The notes under the pieces are model-generated. The model was given only the letters and a program-made list of their open reading frames with translations. It was not told the origin of the DNA and ran no database searches. Of a stretch of DNA of 64,000 nucleotides, positions 10,971 through 20,799 are shown one piece after another. The stretch spans positions 59,872 to 123,871 of the forward strand of contig JBAOKB010000051.1 in assembly GCA_037044905.1 (NCBI GenBank), given 5' to 3'. Both the position numbers and the translations under genes were made by a program. Within the stretch, counting starts at the first letter, position 1. Every line of letters starts with the position of its first letter. This stretch comes from Hortaea werneckii. Taxonomy: Eukaryota > Ascomycota > Dothideomycetes > Mycosphaerellales > Teratosphaeriaceae.

Positions 10971-11573
10971 ATTGATGTATAGTATAACGGATTTTTGATC
11001 GATCTAATGCTGCGTATGCGTATAGTAGCTGGGTGGTGAGAAGACAAAAATTGAAACAATCACGGATACCTACTAGTATCTTTCCCTAGTAGAGCATTGC
11101 GCAGTCACAAAGGAGGGAGGAGGGAAGATCGTCGCCAAGCGTTTCGCTGCTTCCTCAGCTCAAGAATCGCGTGATCTGCACAAATCATGGAGGTGAGTTT
11201 GCCAGATTACCATAGCTCCATTTTCATACTCGTCATTATGGTTATTACCTAGGCAGGTACTGGAATTGACTCTTCTCGACATGGGAAACGCTGTGTCGTC
11301 AAAGATGAGCAAGAAACTTTGGACGAGATGTGGTCTACGGAAGGCGACCGATACGGCCAGTCAGTCCATCTTTACCTCGGCTACCCTGTTGCCTCGCTTG
11401 CCAACCGTTCTTACCATTACTACCACTACTACCACTATCGCCGCAAAATAGTCGAATAGGTAAGTAACGTGAGAGTCTGGGTCATTCGTTCTCTTGTACG
11501 CATACGACCGATTGGTCTACAATCGCCCCTCCGTTCAAGGACCTTCCTTCTACTTTTGTCATCTCGACGTAGC
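10971..11573. other. Divergent spacer between CDF and thioesterase genes
   Basis: About 600 bp between two divergent start codons. It holds a possible two-codon first exon (ATG GAG, 11187-11192), a 64-bp GTGAGT...GGCAG intron (11193-11256) and a 65-codon continuation ending at 11451. This could be a tiny gene, or part of the thioesterase leader. A second consensus donor GTAAGT lies at 11460-11465. Nothing here is recognisable by sequence. Confidence 0.35.
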
Positions 11574-12116
11574 ATGGCTACACACCCCGACTTCCAATCC
11601 CCATGGTGTCAACAACTGCTATCAGCTCCCTCCACAACCGACATCCGGGATTCCGCTTTCGACTTCCAGAGAGACGACACCACTAACGCATTATTCCGAC
11701 AAACGCTCCACAACGGCAAGGCCGTCAAAGCCCACATCTCTTTCCGTCGGCCTTGCCAGGACCCCAACGCTCTAGAAGGCGTCGAAGAATGCAACCTCAT
11801 CTCCGTAGGACCGGGCGTAGATGGTAAGACCGGTCGAGCACATGGCGGGTTCAACGCCTTGGTCCTGGACCAGGTGACGGGGAGTTGTGCCTACTTCCAT
11901 GCAGCGCCTGACCCCATCCCGCCTGCTACGGCGAGGTTGGAAGTCGAATACAAGGCTCCTATCAGCACGCCTTGTGTCGTTTTTGCGAGAGCCTGGGCGA
12001 CAAAGAAGGAGAGACGGAAGATCTGGGTCAAGGGCGTTATTGAGGATGGTCAGGGGAAGGTCCTGGCAAGTGGCCAGGCACTTTGTATCACCGCACGGCC
12101 GGAATCGAAACTATGA
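11574..12116 (+). CDS. Hotdog-fold thioesterase (THEM4/PaaI-like)
   Basis: Single-exon 180-aa protein. The core 'GRAHGGFNALVLDQVTG' (about residues 84-100) is the hotdog signature, with the HGG turn before the long central helix and an Asp in the position used for catalysis by the THEM4-type acyl-CoA thioesterases. The strands that follow (ARLEVEYKAPI, VVFARAW, GVIEDGQGKVLASGQALC) are the usual beta-sheet with the terminal 'G.v.a.g.a.f' motif. It likely hydrolyses acyl-CoA thioesters. The frame is open upstream from a GTG at 11469 and would encode an Arg-rich segment resembling a mitochondrial presequence, but no ATG supports it unless a spliced leader exists. Confidence 0.85.
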   Translation: MATHPDFQSPWCQQLLSAPSTTDIRDSAFDFQRDDTTNALFRQTLHNGKAVKAHISFRRPCQDPNALEGVEECNLISVGPGVDGKTGRAHGGFNALVLDQVTGSCAYFHAAPDPIPPATARLEVEYKAPISTPCVVFARAWATKKERRKIWVKGVIEDGQGKVLASGQALCITARPESKL

Positions 12117-13463
12117 TTTTTTTCTATTCGGGACGCTTCAATGATACAGCGGTGATTAAGATATTTTTCCTTTACTACAAGATCGAATGGAAATCCGACC
12201 TTTCGGACGTCTTGGTGATTGAATTGCCCCCCCCCCCCCCCCCCCCCCCCCCGCCAGGTACCTCCTACTACTGGACATAGAAGTTTCATCGCAGGGCGAG
12301 CCGGCTGAGCAGACCCAGTCAAAGCCTACCGGCTGCATATTATAATTTTCTCGCTTTTGTCTCTCGGATCCATCTGCACACAAAACAGCCTGTCCCACTT
12401 CGTGTACAAAGAGAGGAAGTGACTCACGCTGACGGTTTCAGTGGCGTGAGGTACTGCAGTCCTTGGCGCTGTGGAGGAACATGGGGAGGTGATACCATTC
12501 CCGGACACCGCAGCCAACTCAGCCTCTCGCCGCTCTGAAGAGTCATTCGGTTGTCTCGTTCCACAGTGCTGACAGGCTGTTATTGTGTTAGCTCCGCTGG
12601 AGCTTCTCACTTGTACGAGAGCTTTAAAGGCCCTCCTTGTCGCCGTCATGCCGTCTATAATTCTGTATACTAAATTCCCATGTGGTTTTGGTCCTTTCCT
12701 TATCGCGCCTTTCAAAAGGTGCCTTTCGCTCGGCTTTCGGACAAAGAGATGAAATCAAACACCAAACAATTGACCGGATATCGTCCTTGCCAGGACAGAT
12801 GATCAAGAATCTGCATCCGGGTCAGTTATTGTTTTGCCTTTCGACCCCCCTCTACTCTGCCCTTCGACCATCGCTCGCTATGATGCATTCCCTCCAGCAT
12901 AAGACTCCAAACCGTCTTCACTCGCCGTTCCTAAACACCGTCTTGTAGGAAAAGAAACATGCTTCTGATTTTCTCACCCGGAAGCGATTCGAGACCGGCT
13001 TAGATCCGGTTTTTTTTTTATTTTCTTGGAGACTAGTGCTGAAGTCGGCGTCCGACAATGCTAATTTGTGACCTTTGCATCCAGTTCTATCTTTCCATGC
13101 CGGGAGTGGGTACCGTAGACACAGTGCGCGGTAGCTCTGTGCTTCCGGTCGGGGAGTCTCTAAACATGGTCGGGATGAGGTCGAACGCGTATAGTGCGGA
13201 ATCGACTATGAAATGGACGTGCTTTTTCACCCTCGATGGGTATGCTTCTGTGGACGAAATGGAAAGGGGTTCGTGGTATAGAGGCAGATCGAGCACTCTA
13301 ATCCGAGCGATCGCCACCGGTTCTGTCGCCAGGAACAGAGATGCTTGCTCACTTCAACGGCATGCAGACGACATAGGAGTACCAAGTTGGTACGTTGCGA
13401 TGGTACACTTTAAGCATACAACTACACACCACGCTTCCAAACCCAACTAGATCCAAACCTCAA
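12117..13463. other. Convergent intergenic spacer
   Basis: About 1.35 kb between the 3' ends of the thioesterase and DRS1 genes. It contains a 26-nt C run (12227-12252) and a T-rich stretch near 13011-13024. An ATG-initiated 130-codon frame at 13058-13450 (+) has no recognisable features and is not called as a gene. Confidence 0.5.
12227..12252 (+). repeat. Poly-C tract, 26 nt
   Basis: Uninterrupted run of 26 C on the + strand in the convergent spacer downstream of the thioesterase gene. Length may be polymorphic or affected by sequencing. Confidence 0.9.
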
Positions 13464-15758
13464 TTAAGCCTTCCCTTTACCCTTCGCCTTGCCACCGCTC
13501 TTCTTCCCCTTAGACCCGATCTGCGGCTTATCGCCCTTCCCCTTCTTCCACTCCCGTCCAGACTTCCTCTCATCCTTATCCTGCAACCGCTTCTTCTGCT
13601 TATTACTCAGCTTCCCCTCGCCGCCCCTCTTCCTCTTCTTCTCCCCCTCACCCGCCGCCGGCCCATTCAAAGCCTCAGCCCCGCGCTGCTTCGCCTCGCT
13701 TTTCTGCTGCTCGCTCTCGAACCACGTCTTCTTCGGCCGCGCCTTGATCTCGTCCTCGTACTTCACCACGTTCTCTGCGCGGGTGATCTCGCGTTCCGTA
13801 GCCGATAAGGCTTTCTCTTCCTTCTCCTCCTTCAGCACCGCTTCGACTTCCTCCTCTAGCCCGTCGCACTTCCCTTGCCATGCATCGGCGTCCTTGGGAT
13901 CCACAGTCCGCTGCCGAATCGTCGCGCCCTTTTGCGCTTTCGCGGATTTCACCGCGGCTTTGACGACTTTGCGATCCGGTTCCGCGGCTAATGTGCACGA
14001 GATACCTTTGCGGCCTGCACGCGCCGTACGGCCCACACGGTGGAGGTAGATCTCGTGGCTTTGCGGCGCTTCGTAGTTGATGACGACTTCGATGCCCTTG
14101 ATATCGAGACCACGGGAGGCGAGATCCGTGGCGAGGAGGAAGGAGGCGCGGCCGCTTCGGAAGGCTTCAATGGAGTTGATACGCTGTTCTTGCGTCATGG
14201 AACCGTGGAGTTCGGCGGCTTGGAGGCCAAGTAAGGCGAAGATGATCCGGACGCGGTGGGCTTCCTTCTTCTGGCGGAAGAAGATGATGACGCGCTCTTG
14301 GTGGACTTGCATGGCCAAGTGCAGGAGGTAGCCGAGTCTTTTCTCTTCTCGGCCAGGACGTAATCGTACGAATTCTTGGACTAGACCGGAGGCGGACGAC
14401 TTCTGCGCATCCACTAAGACTCGGACTGGACGCTGCAAGCCAACGCGCACGAGATCGTCAACTTTCGAGGACATTGTGGCGGAGAAGAGCATAGTCTGTC
14501 GGGACTTTGGAATGGTTTTGAGGATTTCGTTAAGCTCGTCTGCGAACCCTTCTTCGAGCATACGGTCGGCTTCATCTAGAACGAGAATTTCGAGTTTGTC
14601 GGTCTGGAAGGAGGGGCTGTTGCGCATGAAATCGATGAATCGTCCAGGCGTGGCGACTACGACATCTGGACGTAGCTTGAGCTCGCGCTCCTGCTCTCGC
14701 GGGTTCATACCACCAATGGCGCGCCCAAAGGTGATGTCGGTGAAGGCGGCAAGTTTCTTGCCGACGGTCAAACATTGAAGCGCAAGTTCGCGGGTGGGCA
14801 TGAGGATGGCAACGCGGGTTGTGGCCACCCGTTTCGGACGGTAGAGCAGACGTTCCAGGATGGGAATAAGGAAAGCCGCAGTCTTACCAGAACCTGTCAC
14901 GGCACCGCCGACAATGTCTTTGCCCTCGAGTGCGACGGGTACAGTCTTCAATTGAATCGGAGTCGGAGTGTTGAATCCGACTTCGGACAGACCTTTGAGA
15001 ATGGGCCGCGAGAGGGACATGGAAGTGAATGTTTTATCCGTGGGTCCGTTGGTGTTTGCTTTTGTTGCTTCTGACTCGGGTGCAAAGAAGGCTCTTTGCT
15101 TTTCAAGCTCGATAGCGTCTTCTTGGTCGTCGGATTCTGAATCTGATGCAACGTCGTCGGGGTGGGAGACAGGCATGGCAGCATCGTCATCGGCCTCGTC
15201 CTCGCTGCCGTCGTGGTCATCATCGTCAGGGCGGATTTGCGCGGCACTGACATCTTCATCAGATGCGTCGGACCCTGCATCGCTCCCATCTTCGGCGTCC
15301 TCATCCTCATCCTCACCAACCTCATCGTCGTCGTCGCTATCCTCATCCGCTGCACTCTCCTCGTCCTCACCGCTGATACCCGAAGCGGGCGCTTTAGCAC
15401 CTTGTCTTCGTGCGACAATGCGATTAATGGCATCTTCATCACCCACCGCATTCCCCACATTCCACCCATCAAAGCCTCCTAAGGCGGCCGTTCGCTCAGA
15501 GTTGTCAAACTCAAAATCAGATAGCATGTCCTCGTCCTTCTCCCCGCCATTCTCGCTGTCATCCCCGTCATCTTCCTGTGCGTTTTGACCCTTCTTGCGC
15601 TTCTTGACTGAGCCGCCCTTCTTATCCTCACGCTTCCGCTTCGTCGACGGCTGCTGCGCTGTTGCGGCGGGTGCTGGCGGTGAAGTTTCCTCATCCGACA
15701 CGGCATCGCTGTCGGAGAGGGTCGGAATGAAATCGTCCTCTAGCATCATCGGGGCCAT
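13464..15758 (-). CDS. DRS1: ATP-dependent DEAD-box RNA helicase DRS1 (DDX27)
   Basis: Nucleolar helicase needed for pre-60S assembly and 27S pre-rRNA processing. The intronless frame from the ATG at 15758 encodes 764 aa. Residues 1-220 are extremely acidic (long Asp/Glu/Ser tracts), as in Drs1/DDX27. The helicase core follows: Q motif GFNTPTPIQ (261-269), motif I AVTGSGKT (286-293), Ia PTREL (321-325), II DEAD (395-398), III SAT (426-428), then LATDLASRGLDI and HRVGRTARAG. The C-terminal 150 residues are Lys-rich with KKRKRGG-type nucleolar signals and an 'FESEQQK' segment. It is divergently arranged with the PPR gene across 103 bp, so the two probably share a promoter region. An in-frame TTG upstream is not used. 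Confidence 0.96.
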   Translation of the reverse strand: MAPMMLEDDFIPTLSDSDAVSDEETSPPAPAATAQQPSTKRKREDKKGGSVKKRKKGQNAQEDDGDDSENGGEKDEDMLSDFEFDNSERTAALGGFDGWNVGNAVGDEDAINRIVARRQGAKAPASGISGEDEESAADEDSDDDDEVGEDEDEDAEDGSDAGSDASDEDVSAAQIRPDDDDHDGSEDEADDDAAMPVSHPDDVASDSESDDQEDAIELEKQRAFFAPESEATKANTNGPTDKTFTSMSLSRPILKGLSEVGFNTPTPIQLKTVPVALEGKDIVGGAVTGSGKTAAFLIPILERLLYRPKRVATTRVAILMPTRELALQCLTVGKKLAAFTDITFGRAIGGMNPREQERELKLRPDVVVATPGRFIDFMRNSPSFQTDKLEILVLDEADRMLEEGFADELNEILKTIPKSRQTMLFSATMSSKVDDLVRVGLQRPVRVLVDAQKSSASGLVQEFVRLRPGREEKRLGYLLHLAMQVHQERVIIFFRQKKEAHRVRIIFALLGLQAAELHGSMTQEQRINSIEAFRSGRASFLLATDLASRGLDIKGIEVVINYEAPQSHEIYLHRVGRTARAGRKGISCTLAAEPDRKVVKAAVKSAKAQKGATIRQRTVDPKDADAWQGKCDGLEEEVEAVLKEEKEEKALSATEREITRAENVVKYEDEIKARPKKTWFESEQQKSEAKQRGAEALNGPAAGEGEKKRKRGGEGKLSNKQKKRLQDKDERKSGREWKKGKGDKPQIGSKGKKSGGKAKGKGKA

Positions 15759-15861
15759 TGTGGTCAGTCCGGCCAAGGGCAACAATATCCTGCTATAACA
15801 ACCACTGATAAACTTTCGTCTGGAAAACTTCCAGCCAAGATTTCGAGATGCGCGACGCGGA
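15759..15861. promoter_or_regulatory. Bidirectional DRS1/PPR promoter region
   Basis: Only 103 bp separate the DRS1 ATG (15758, minus) from the first ATG of the PPR frame (15862, plus). If the PPR protein starts at 15994 the gap is 235 bp. Either way a single intergenic element must serve both genes. No clear TATA box or PAC/RRPE ribosome-biogenesis element was recognised. Confidence 0.55.
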
Positions 15862-18800
15862 ATGGGTCCGCTGCAGGGTACTGTAGCTCCAAGATCCGCG
15901 ACTAGCGGAGGCCTCCTTCCCCTTCAGGAAAGAAGTTTTGATGCACCTTGGGATCTCGTTCTTGCGCACTGGGAGTTGTTGGGCCTCGCCTGCATGCGGA
16001 TTATGTCTTTACCATACCCGCACATCTGCACGCGATGTGCCTTCCAAGCGCGACTCCGCTCACGACTTCATGTGCTGCAGCAAGCCCGCCGGGGCTTCTC
16101 ACACATCTCGCCTGCGTCCCAATCCGAGTCGCATTCGAGCCTTGGGCGAAGGAGGGGATACTATGACGAGGACCAGCCAGTGGGGGCTTTAAGCCGCTCG
16201 CAGGATACGAGGATTCGGGATGACTCGGGGGTCGACATTCGAACCTGGCGGCCTGAAGAGGCTCGGACTCGCTATGGAAGGCGAGACATGCCCTTGACGG
16301 GAGGGAGCGGCCGATATTCGCGAGGCAGGCTGGCTCCTGAACAGCTACTGGAGCAAGTGGAACGGGGCAGGGAGCCAAGACATTTGCGACAACGAACTCC
16401 GGCAGCGCATGATACGGCAAGCCGCAGGCCATCATTGCAGCAAGAGGATGAGGAGATTCCGGAAAGCCTGCAGCAAAGAGTCAACGCCCTCGTACGCTGT
16501 GGACCATCGGGAGAGCACGATATTGAGGCATGGCGTATTGTTCAGGACATAATCAGCCACGAGTTTCCCGAGAACGTAAGCAAATTGGGCCGGCATCGCA
16601 TGTTTAGCAAAACCTACATGGGTCTCAGTGAGCGTCTCACCAAGCAAGCTGTCCATTTCACACCAGAGGAGCAGAAGGCGAAAGGCCTCCCGTCGCCGAC
16701 TCTTCTCGTTCAGCTCCTCCATACGTTCCAGCTAGAGGCGCAAGATTTTTACCCCCGTATGCTCTGGCTTGTGTCTTCCGCCGCACTTGAAACACCCAAG
16801 CTAAGCCTCCGCCGCCAACTTCTGGATGATGCGATGCTCATATGGAATATGGCCTTCGCTTCGCGTTTGATTCGCCATCGGCAGCTTATCAATCATCCCT
16901 TACGGCCACCACTAGCGGTCGAAGAGCTCAACTGGTCGTTCCTTCCCAAGACCTCCACTCTGAGAGAGCAACTCACCTCCCGTCTGGCCGCTGCTCCTTC
17001 CATGTCCTTCTCTGCGGCCCTCTCAATGTATCTGCCTGCCCTTCGATCTAACAACACCTACTCCAAACTTACGCAAACCAAATTCTTCTACGATTGGCCT
17101 TCCCCTGCCCTAGTGACCCTGGATCTCCTGCGCACCACCCCTCCTGCGCATGCTGTAGCGGGCAGAGAAACCATTCCTTACGTAAAGCAGGCTGAGTATG
17201 CCCCGTTTGTGGAGCTGGTTGAAGGGTTGCTCGTGACTTTGAAAAAGCCTGGAGTGGGTATGGCTATGAGGGGAAAATTCGATGATGAACGCACGAAAAA
17301 TATATATTTGGGGCTGGCTCATAGGCTAGATTTGAACTTGCCACCGTGGTTGAGAGAAGGTGGAAGTGGAGTGGCGCCGCCTTTGCCAGCAAAGAAAGCT
17401 GTGAAAGAGAGCAGTGAGAGACAACGGAAAAACAACGTGGCGATAACCGATGATGAAGGCGCCACGTCGAGAGTTGCGTCTCAAGAGTCCAAAGCATGGG
17501 CAGAGACCGTTCGCAAGTTGGGGGAGTCAGCACAAGGGAAAATACAGCAGCAGTCTGAGACGTCTACGCCCCTGCAAGCAAAGAATGCAGAGCGACAAGA
17601 GGAGCAACCCAGCTCAACAGCACCACTGTATTCGAGCTCGGATGAATCGCCCACAATACAGGAGTCTCCGGATGTCTTAGCTCCACCGCCTCTTGCTTTG
17701 AAAACACCTTTGACCACCCGCGACAAAGTCACGGCCCGCTTCATAGACTTGCGCATGAATCGTCTCGGACAGGCTCAGCAAAAACAACAGCCATTTCTTG
17801 CGGAGCACATCAAGGACGAAATCTTCGCTTTTGCCGCCAGTCCTGAGAAGCCGAGGCTCCCGGACGAACTTTTCGAGCACCTCATGCTTGCTCTCATGTC
17901 GCTTGCCCGGCCCAAGCACGCCATTGAGGTTTGGAACCATTTCATACAATCTGGGCGACAACCGACAGCCAAGACGTACACGGTGATGATGAGAGGCGCA
18001 CAGCATGCCAGGGATGTGAGCGCCATGGAAGGATTCTGGCAGAAGATGAGAATGGCTGGTGTGCAGCCGGATGTGAGTGCATGGAGTACGAGGATCTACG
18101 GGCTGATAAAGGGCAATAAAGTCAAAACGGGTATGAGGGCTTTGACAGAGATGAAAGACGAATGGATCGCAGCAGCGAGGAGGAAGAGATTTGGAGCCGG
18201 CAGCTCTTCCAATGCTAGCCAAGAAGCGGGTGGTGGGAGGGGACGACAGCACCAGACACCGCCAGAGATCAGCGCTGCAGAAGCGACCAGTATCTTTGAG
18301 GGCGATGTTGATGATGTGCCAAGACCGAATGTGGTAGTCATGAACGCGGCTATCTCAGCGCTCGCGGCGAAGAACGATCGACTTATATCAGACGTTCTAC
18401 AGTGGGGTCGCACCTTTGGGCTTGAGCCGGATCGAAGGACATACAATGTCCTTCTCAACGTCAGCATGCGACACGGCCAATCGGACGAAGCTATCGACAT
18501 CCTGCGTCGCATGAACCAGAAGAACGTCCAAGTCGACAGCCAAACCTGGACCGTCATCCTCACCGAACTCTTCCACGACGAAGCCATGAACGACCTCACC
18601 CACGCCGAACAAGAAGACAAAGTCCTCTCCCTCATCACCTCCCTCGAATCCGTCAGCACTTCTCCCTCCGCCGACCGCGAAACCGCCCAACCCACCGCCT
18701 TCATCGACCAGAAAGGCTACGCCCTCGTCATCGACCGCCTCCTGAAACTCTACAACAACGTCCCCGCCGCCAACGCCGTCCTCTCCCACATGCTAAACCG

Positions 18801-19281
18801 TAACATGCAACCCACCACCCAAATCTACACGATCCTGATGGCCCACTACTTCCAAATGACGCCTTACCCGGACTTCGCCGCCGTCGAGGCCCTCTGGCAC
18901 CGGATCCGCGCCGCGGAAGAAGACGCCGGAGGCCGTCTCACCCTCGACGGCGTCTTCTACGACCGCATGATCGAAGCCTACGCGGCGTACCACTCCTCAC
19001 TCAACTCGTCCCGTCCGATGATGGAGTTCTACTACCGGCTTGTCGCTTCCGGCAGGCGCCCTAGCTGGCGTGCGCTTGAGCATCTGGCGCGGTGTCTGGC
19101 TGAGCGTGGCGAGTGGGATTTGTTGGTTCAGGTGGTGGATCAGGCGAGGGAGTGGGTGGTTAGTGAGGATGCTGGAGCTGGTGGAGCGGAAGTTGGTATG
19201 CGACCTAGAGTCTTTGGGCAGAGGGGGTTTTGGGAGTTTGTGAGGGAGACGGGGGTTTTGAGGCATGAGGAGGTTGTCTGA
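15862..19281 (+). CDS. Mitochondrial-type pentatricopeptide repeat (PPR) protein
   Basis: Intronless frame of 1139 aa. A second ATG (15994, Met45) opens a better mitochondrial presequence, rich in Arg, Ser and Leu without acids (about residues 45-95, RLRSRLHVLQQARRGF), so that start is likely. Residues about 150-300 are hydrophilic. Several degenerate PPR units occupy the second half, for example 'KTYTVMMRGAQHARDVSAME', 'RTYNVLLNVSMRHGQSDEAI' and 'QIYTILMAHYFQM', each a 35-residue helix pair. Such proteins bind organellar RNA and control its stability or translation; the specific target (cya-5-like, cox1-related or other) cannot be told. The codon-level base composition changes abruptly near 19030: strongly C-ending before, strongly G-ending after. 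Confidence 0.85.
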   Translation: MGPLQGTVAPRSATSGGLLPLQERSFDAPWDLVLAHWELLGLACMRIMSLPYPHICTRCAFQARLRSRLHVLQQARRGFSHISPASQSESHSSLGRRRGYYDEDQPVGALSRSQDTRIRDDSGVDIRTWRPEEARTRYGRRDMPLTGGSGRYSRGRLAPEQLLEQVERGREPRHLRQRTPAAHDTASRRPSLQQEDEEIPESLQQRVNALVRCGPSGEHDIEAWRIVQDIISHEFPENVSKLGRHRMFSKTYMGLSERLTKQAVHFTPEEQKAKGLPSPTLLVQLLHTFQLEAQDFYPRMLWLVSSAALETPKLSLRRQLLDDAMLIWNMAFASRLIRHRQLINHPLRPPLAVEELNWSFLPKTSTLREQLTSRLAAAPSMSFSAALSMYLPALRSNNTYSKLTQTKFFYDWPSPALVTLDLLRTTPPAHAVAGRETIPYVKQAEYAPFVELVEGLLVTLKKPGVGMAMRGKFDDERTKNIYLGLAHRLDLNLPPWLREGGSGVAPPLPAKKAVKESSERQRKNNVAITDDEGATSRVASQESKAWAETVRKLGESAQGKIQQQSETSTPLQAKNAERQEEQPSSTAPLYSSSDESPTIQESPDVLAPPPLALKTPLTTRDKVTARFIDLRMNRLGQAQQKQQPFLAEHIKDEIFAFAASPEKPRLPDELFEHLMLALMSLARPKHAIEVWNHFIQSGRQPTAKTYTVMMRGAQHARDVSAMEGFWQKMRMAGVQPDVSAWSTRIYGLIKGNKVKTGMRALTEMKDEWIAAARRKRFGAGSSSNASQEAGGGRGRQHQTPPEISAAEATSIFEGDVDDVPRPNVVVMNAAISALAAKNDRLISDVLQWGRTFGLEPDRRTYNVLLNVSMRHGQSDEAIDILRRMNQKNVQVDSQTWTVILTELFHDEAMNDLTHAEQEDKVLSLITSLESVSTSPSADRETAQPTAFIDQKGYALVIDRLLKLYNNVPAANAVLSHMLNRNMQPTTQIYTILMAHYFQMTPYPDFAAVEALWHRIRAAEEDAGGRLTLDGVFYDRMIEAYAAYHSSLNSSRPMMEFYYRLVASGRRPSWRALEHLARCLAERGEWDLLVQVVDQAREWVVSEDAGAGGAEVGMRPRVFGQRGFWEFVRETGVLRHEEVV

Positions 19282-20186
19282 GGATATTGTTTGGGATGAG
19301 GATGTTGCGGGGTTGGGGAAGATGGGAGCTGGGCTTGCAGTGTTGCACGCTGGAGTCCTCGTCTCAGGGGTTACTCATCCAACCCGGGTGATACTTCAGG
19401 GATTTCTGATGAACCATGCCTACCGACGCAATGCATACCCGCAATAGAATGCCAAGTTAGTGGCCTTTCGCGTATCTTTTCCCAGGAGCGTCTATATCAG
19501 TGGGCCTCATACATCTACGCAATGCACTTTGAAGTCTCATGTAATGCTAAATATCTTGTTTATAATGCATAAAGATACCAATGCTCTTACAGTCCCTCCT
19601 TGTGGAGTGTGCTTAGTTATGCGACGGTGAAAGCTGAAGAAGGAACACCGGAATGACCATCGATGGTGAATGCGACGACGGCGTGGGAAAGAGGCCTCCT
19701 TCCACGGATCACTAGACTCTGGTCAAGGCCAATCATCAACTAAGGATCGGGTTGAGTATGAAATTCGTGTGTAGCATGCAGAAACCAATGGTGATTGCGC
19801 TTTTTCTGGCTTCTAGGGAAAAGAGAAATCTTATTTGTCTGTTACTTTTTCTCCACCTCTCTTTGTCCGTCTTTTTTCCTTATGGACCTGTCCAGTCAAT
19901 GACCTCTCAGACTGCAAACAGAAACAGTACCTAGTAATGGCAGTCATCACGCCCTATCTCACCGCCAGCCGACTGTGGTCGCGAACAGACGCATCGGGAT
20001 ATTGCACAAGCCGCGCAATGTGCGAACGGCGTTTCGGCGGGAATGACAACTGACGCATATTAGAGCACCATTATTCGAAAGGATACGGCGGTTTTCTTCC
20101 CTCACTTTGCATGATGAACGGGGAGGGGCTCAGAGACTTCTTACAAGCGATAGGGCAACGCCCTAACAATGCCCCAACGATCGTTT

Positions 20187-20210
20187 CCCCCCCCCCCCCC
20201 CCCCCCCCCC
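20187..20210 (+). repeat. Poly-C tract, 24 nt
   Basis: Uninterrupted run of 24 C on the + strand, between the PPR and MIF-fold genes. Confidence 0.9.
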
Positions 20211-20781
20211 TCCAAACCTTCGTTCTGCCACGCGTCGAGCTACTCAGACAGCGGGAATTGACCTTGTGAAAGAAAAACCTGGGACCCTAATGCGTGGGCG
20301 CGGGCACCTTTTCAGTATCTCTCTCTGTGGACCTTATCGCGACGGGGTTACTTAAGACGGCGAAACCAGCCTTAGCCAGGCAATCGCAGGTGTGGAGACG
20401 GAATCTGCAAGCACTTTATCAATATCGGATAGAAAATCCTAAACAAATTTTCCTATCGAACATTTCTTATAAAAATAATCCATCTATTTTCCTTCCCACG
20501 CGCCGGGCGTCTCTTCTTCCGCGTCACTCCAGGCCAGGGGTGGGATGATCCCGGCTTCGATTCGCTTAGATCGGGCGAAAGAGAAAGCGTGTTTGGCCAA
20601 TTACAGTTCCTTCATGAGTCCTTAGCTGGAGACTACAGAGACTTGTGAGATCTCGACGCTGATCCGCCGACTGCCGACTCGGATCTCCGCATTCAAGCTC
20701 AGATGTATCCGAACCACCACATCAAGCTGCCTCACCCGAGCGCGGACAGTGTTGTGGTCATGTCCTCTTGGAGACTACTAT

Positions 20782-20799
20782 GTATATATATATATATAT
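20782..20799. repeat. (TA)n dinucleotide repeat
   Basis: Alternating TA run of about 18 nt, directly followed by GCACGCGCGCG, so an A/T-alternating tract abuts a C/G-alternating tract. Confidence 0.75.

Noticed and set aside
12326..12715. Minus-strand frame containing ACQHCGTRQ, reminiscent of a GATA-type zinc finger start
   Set aside because: The second Cys pair and the WRR core of GATA fingers are absent, there is no ATG start and no extending exon.
13058..13450. ATG-initiated 130-codon frame on the + strand downstream of the thioesterase gene
   Set aside because: No domain, signal peptide or splice context, and a competing open frame on the other strand; length is within chance for this base composition.
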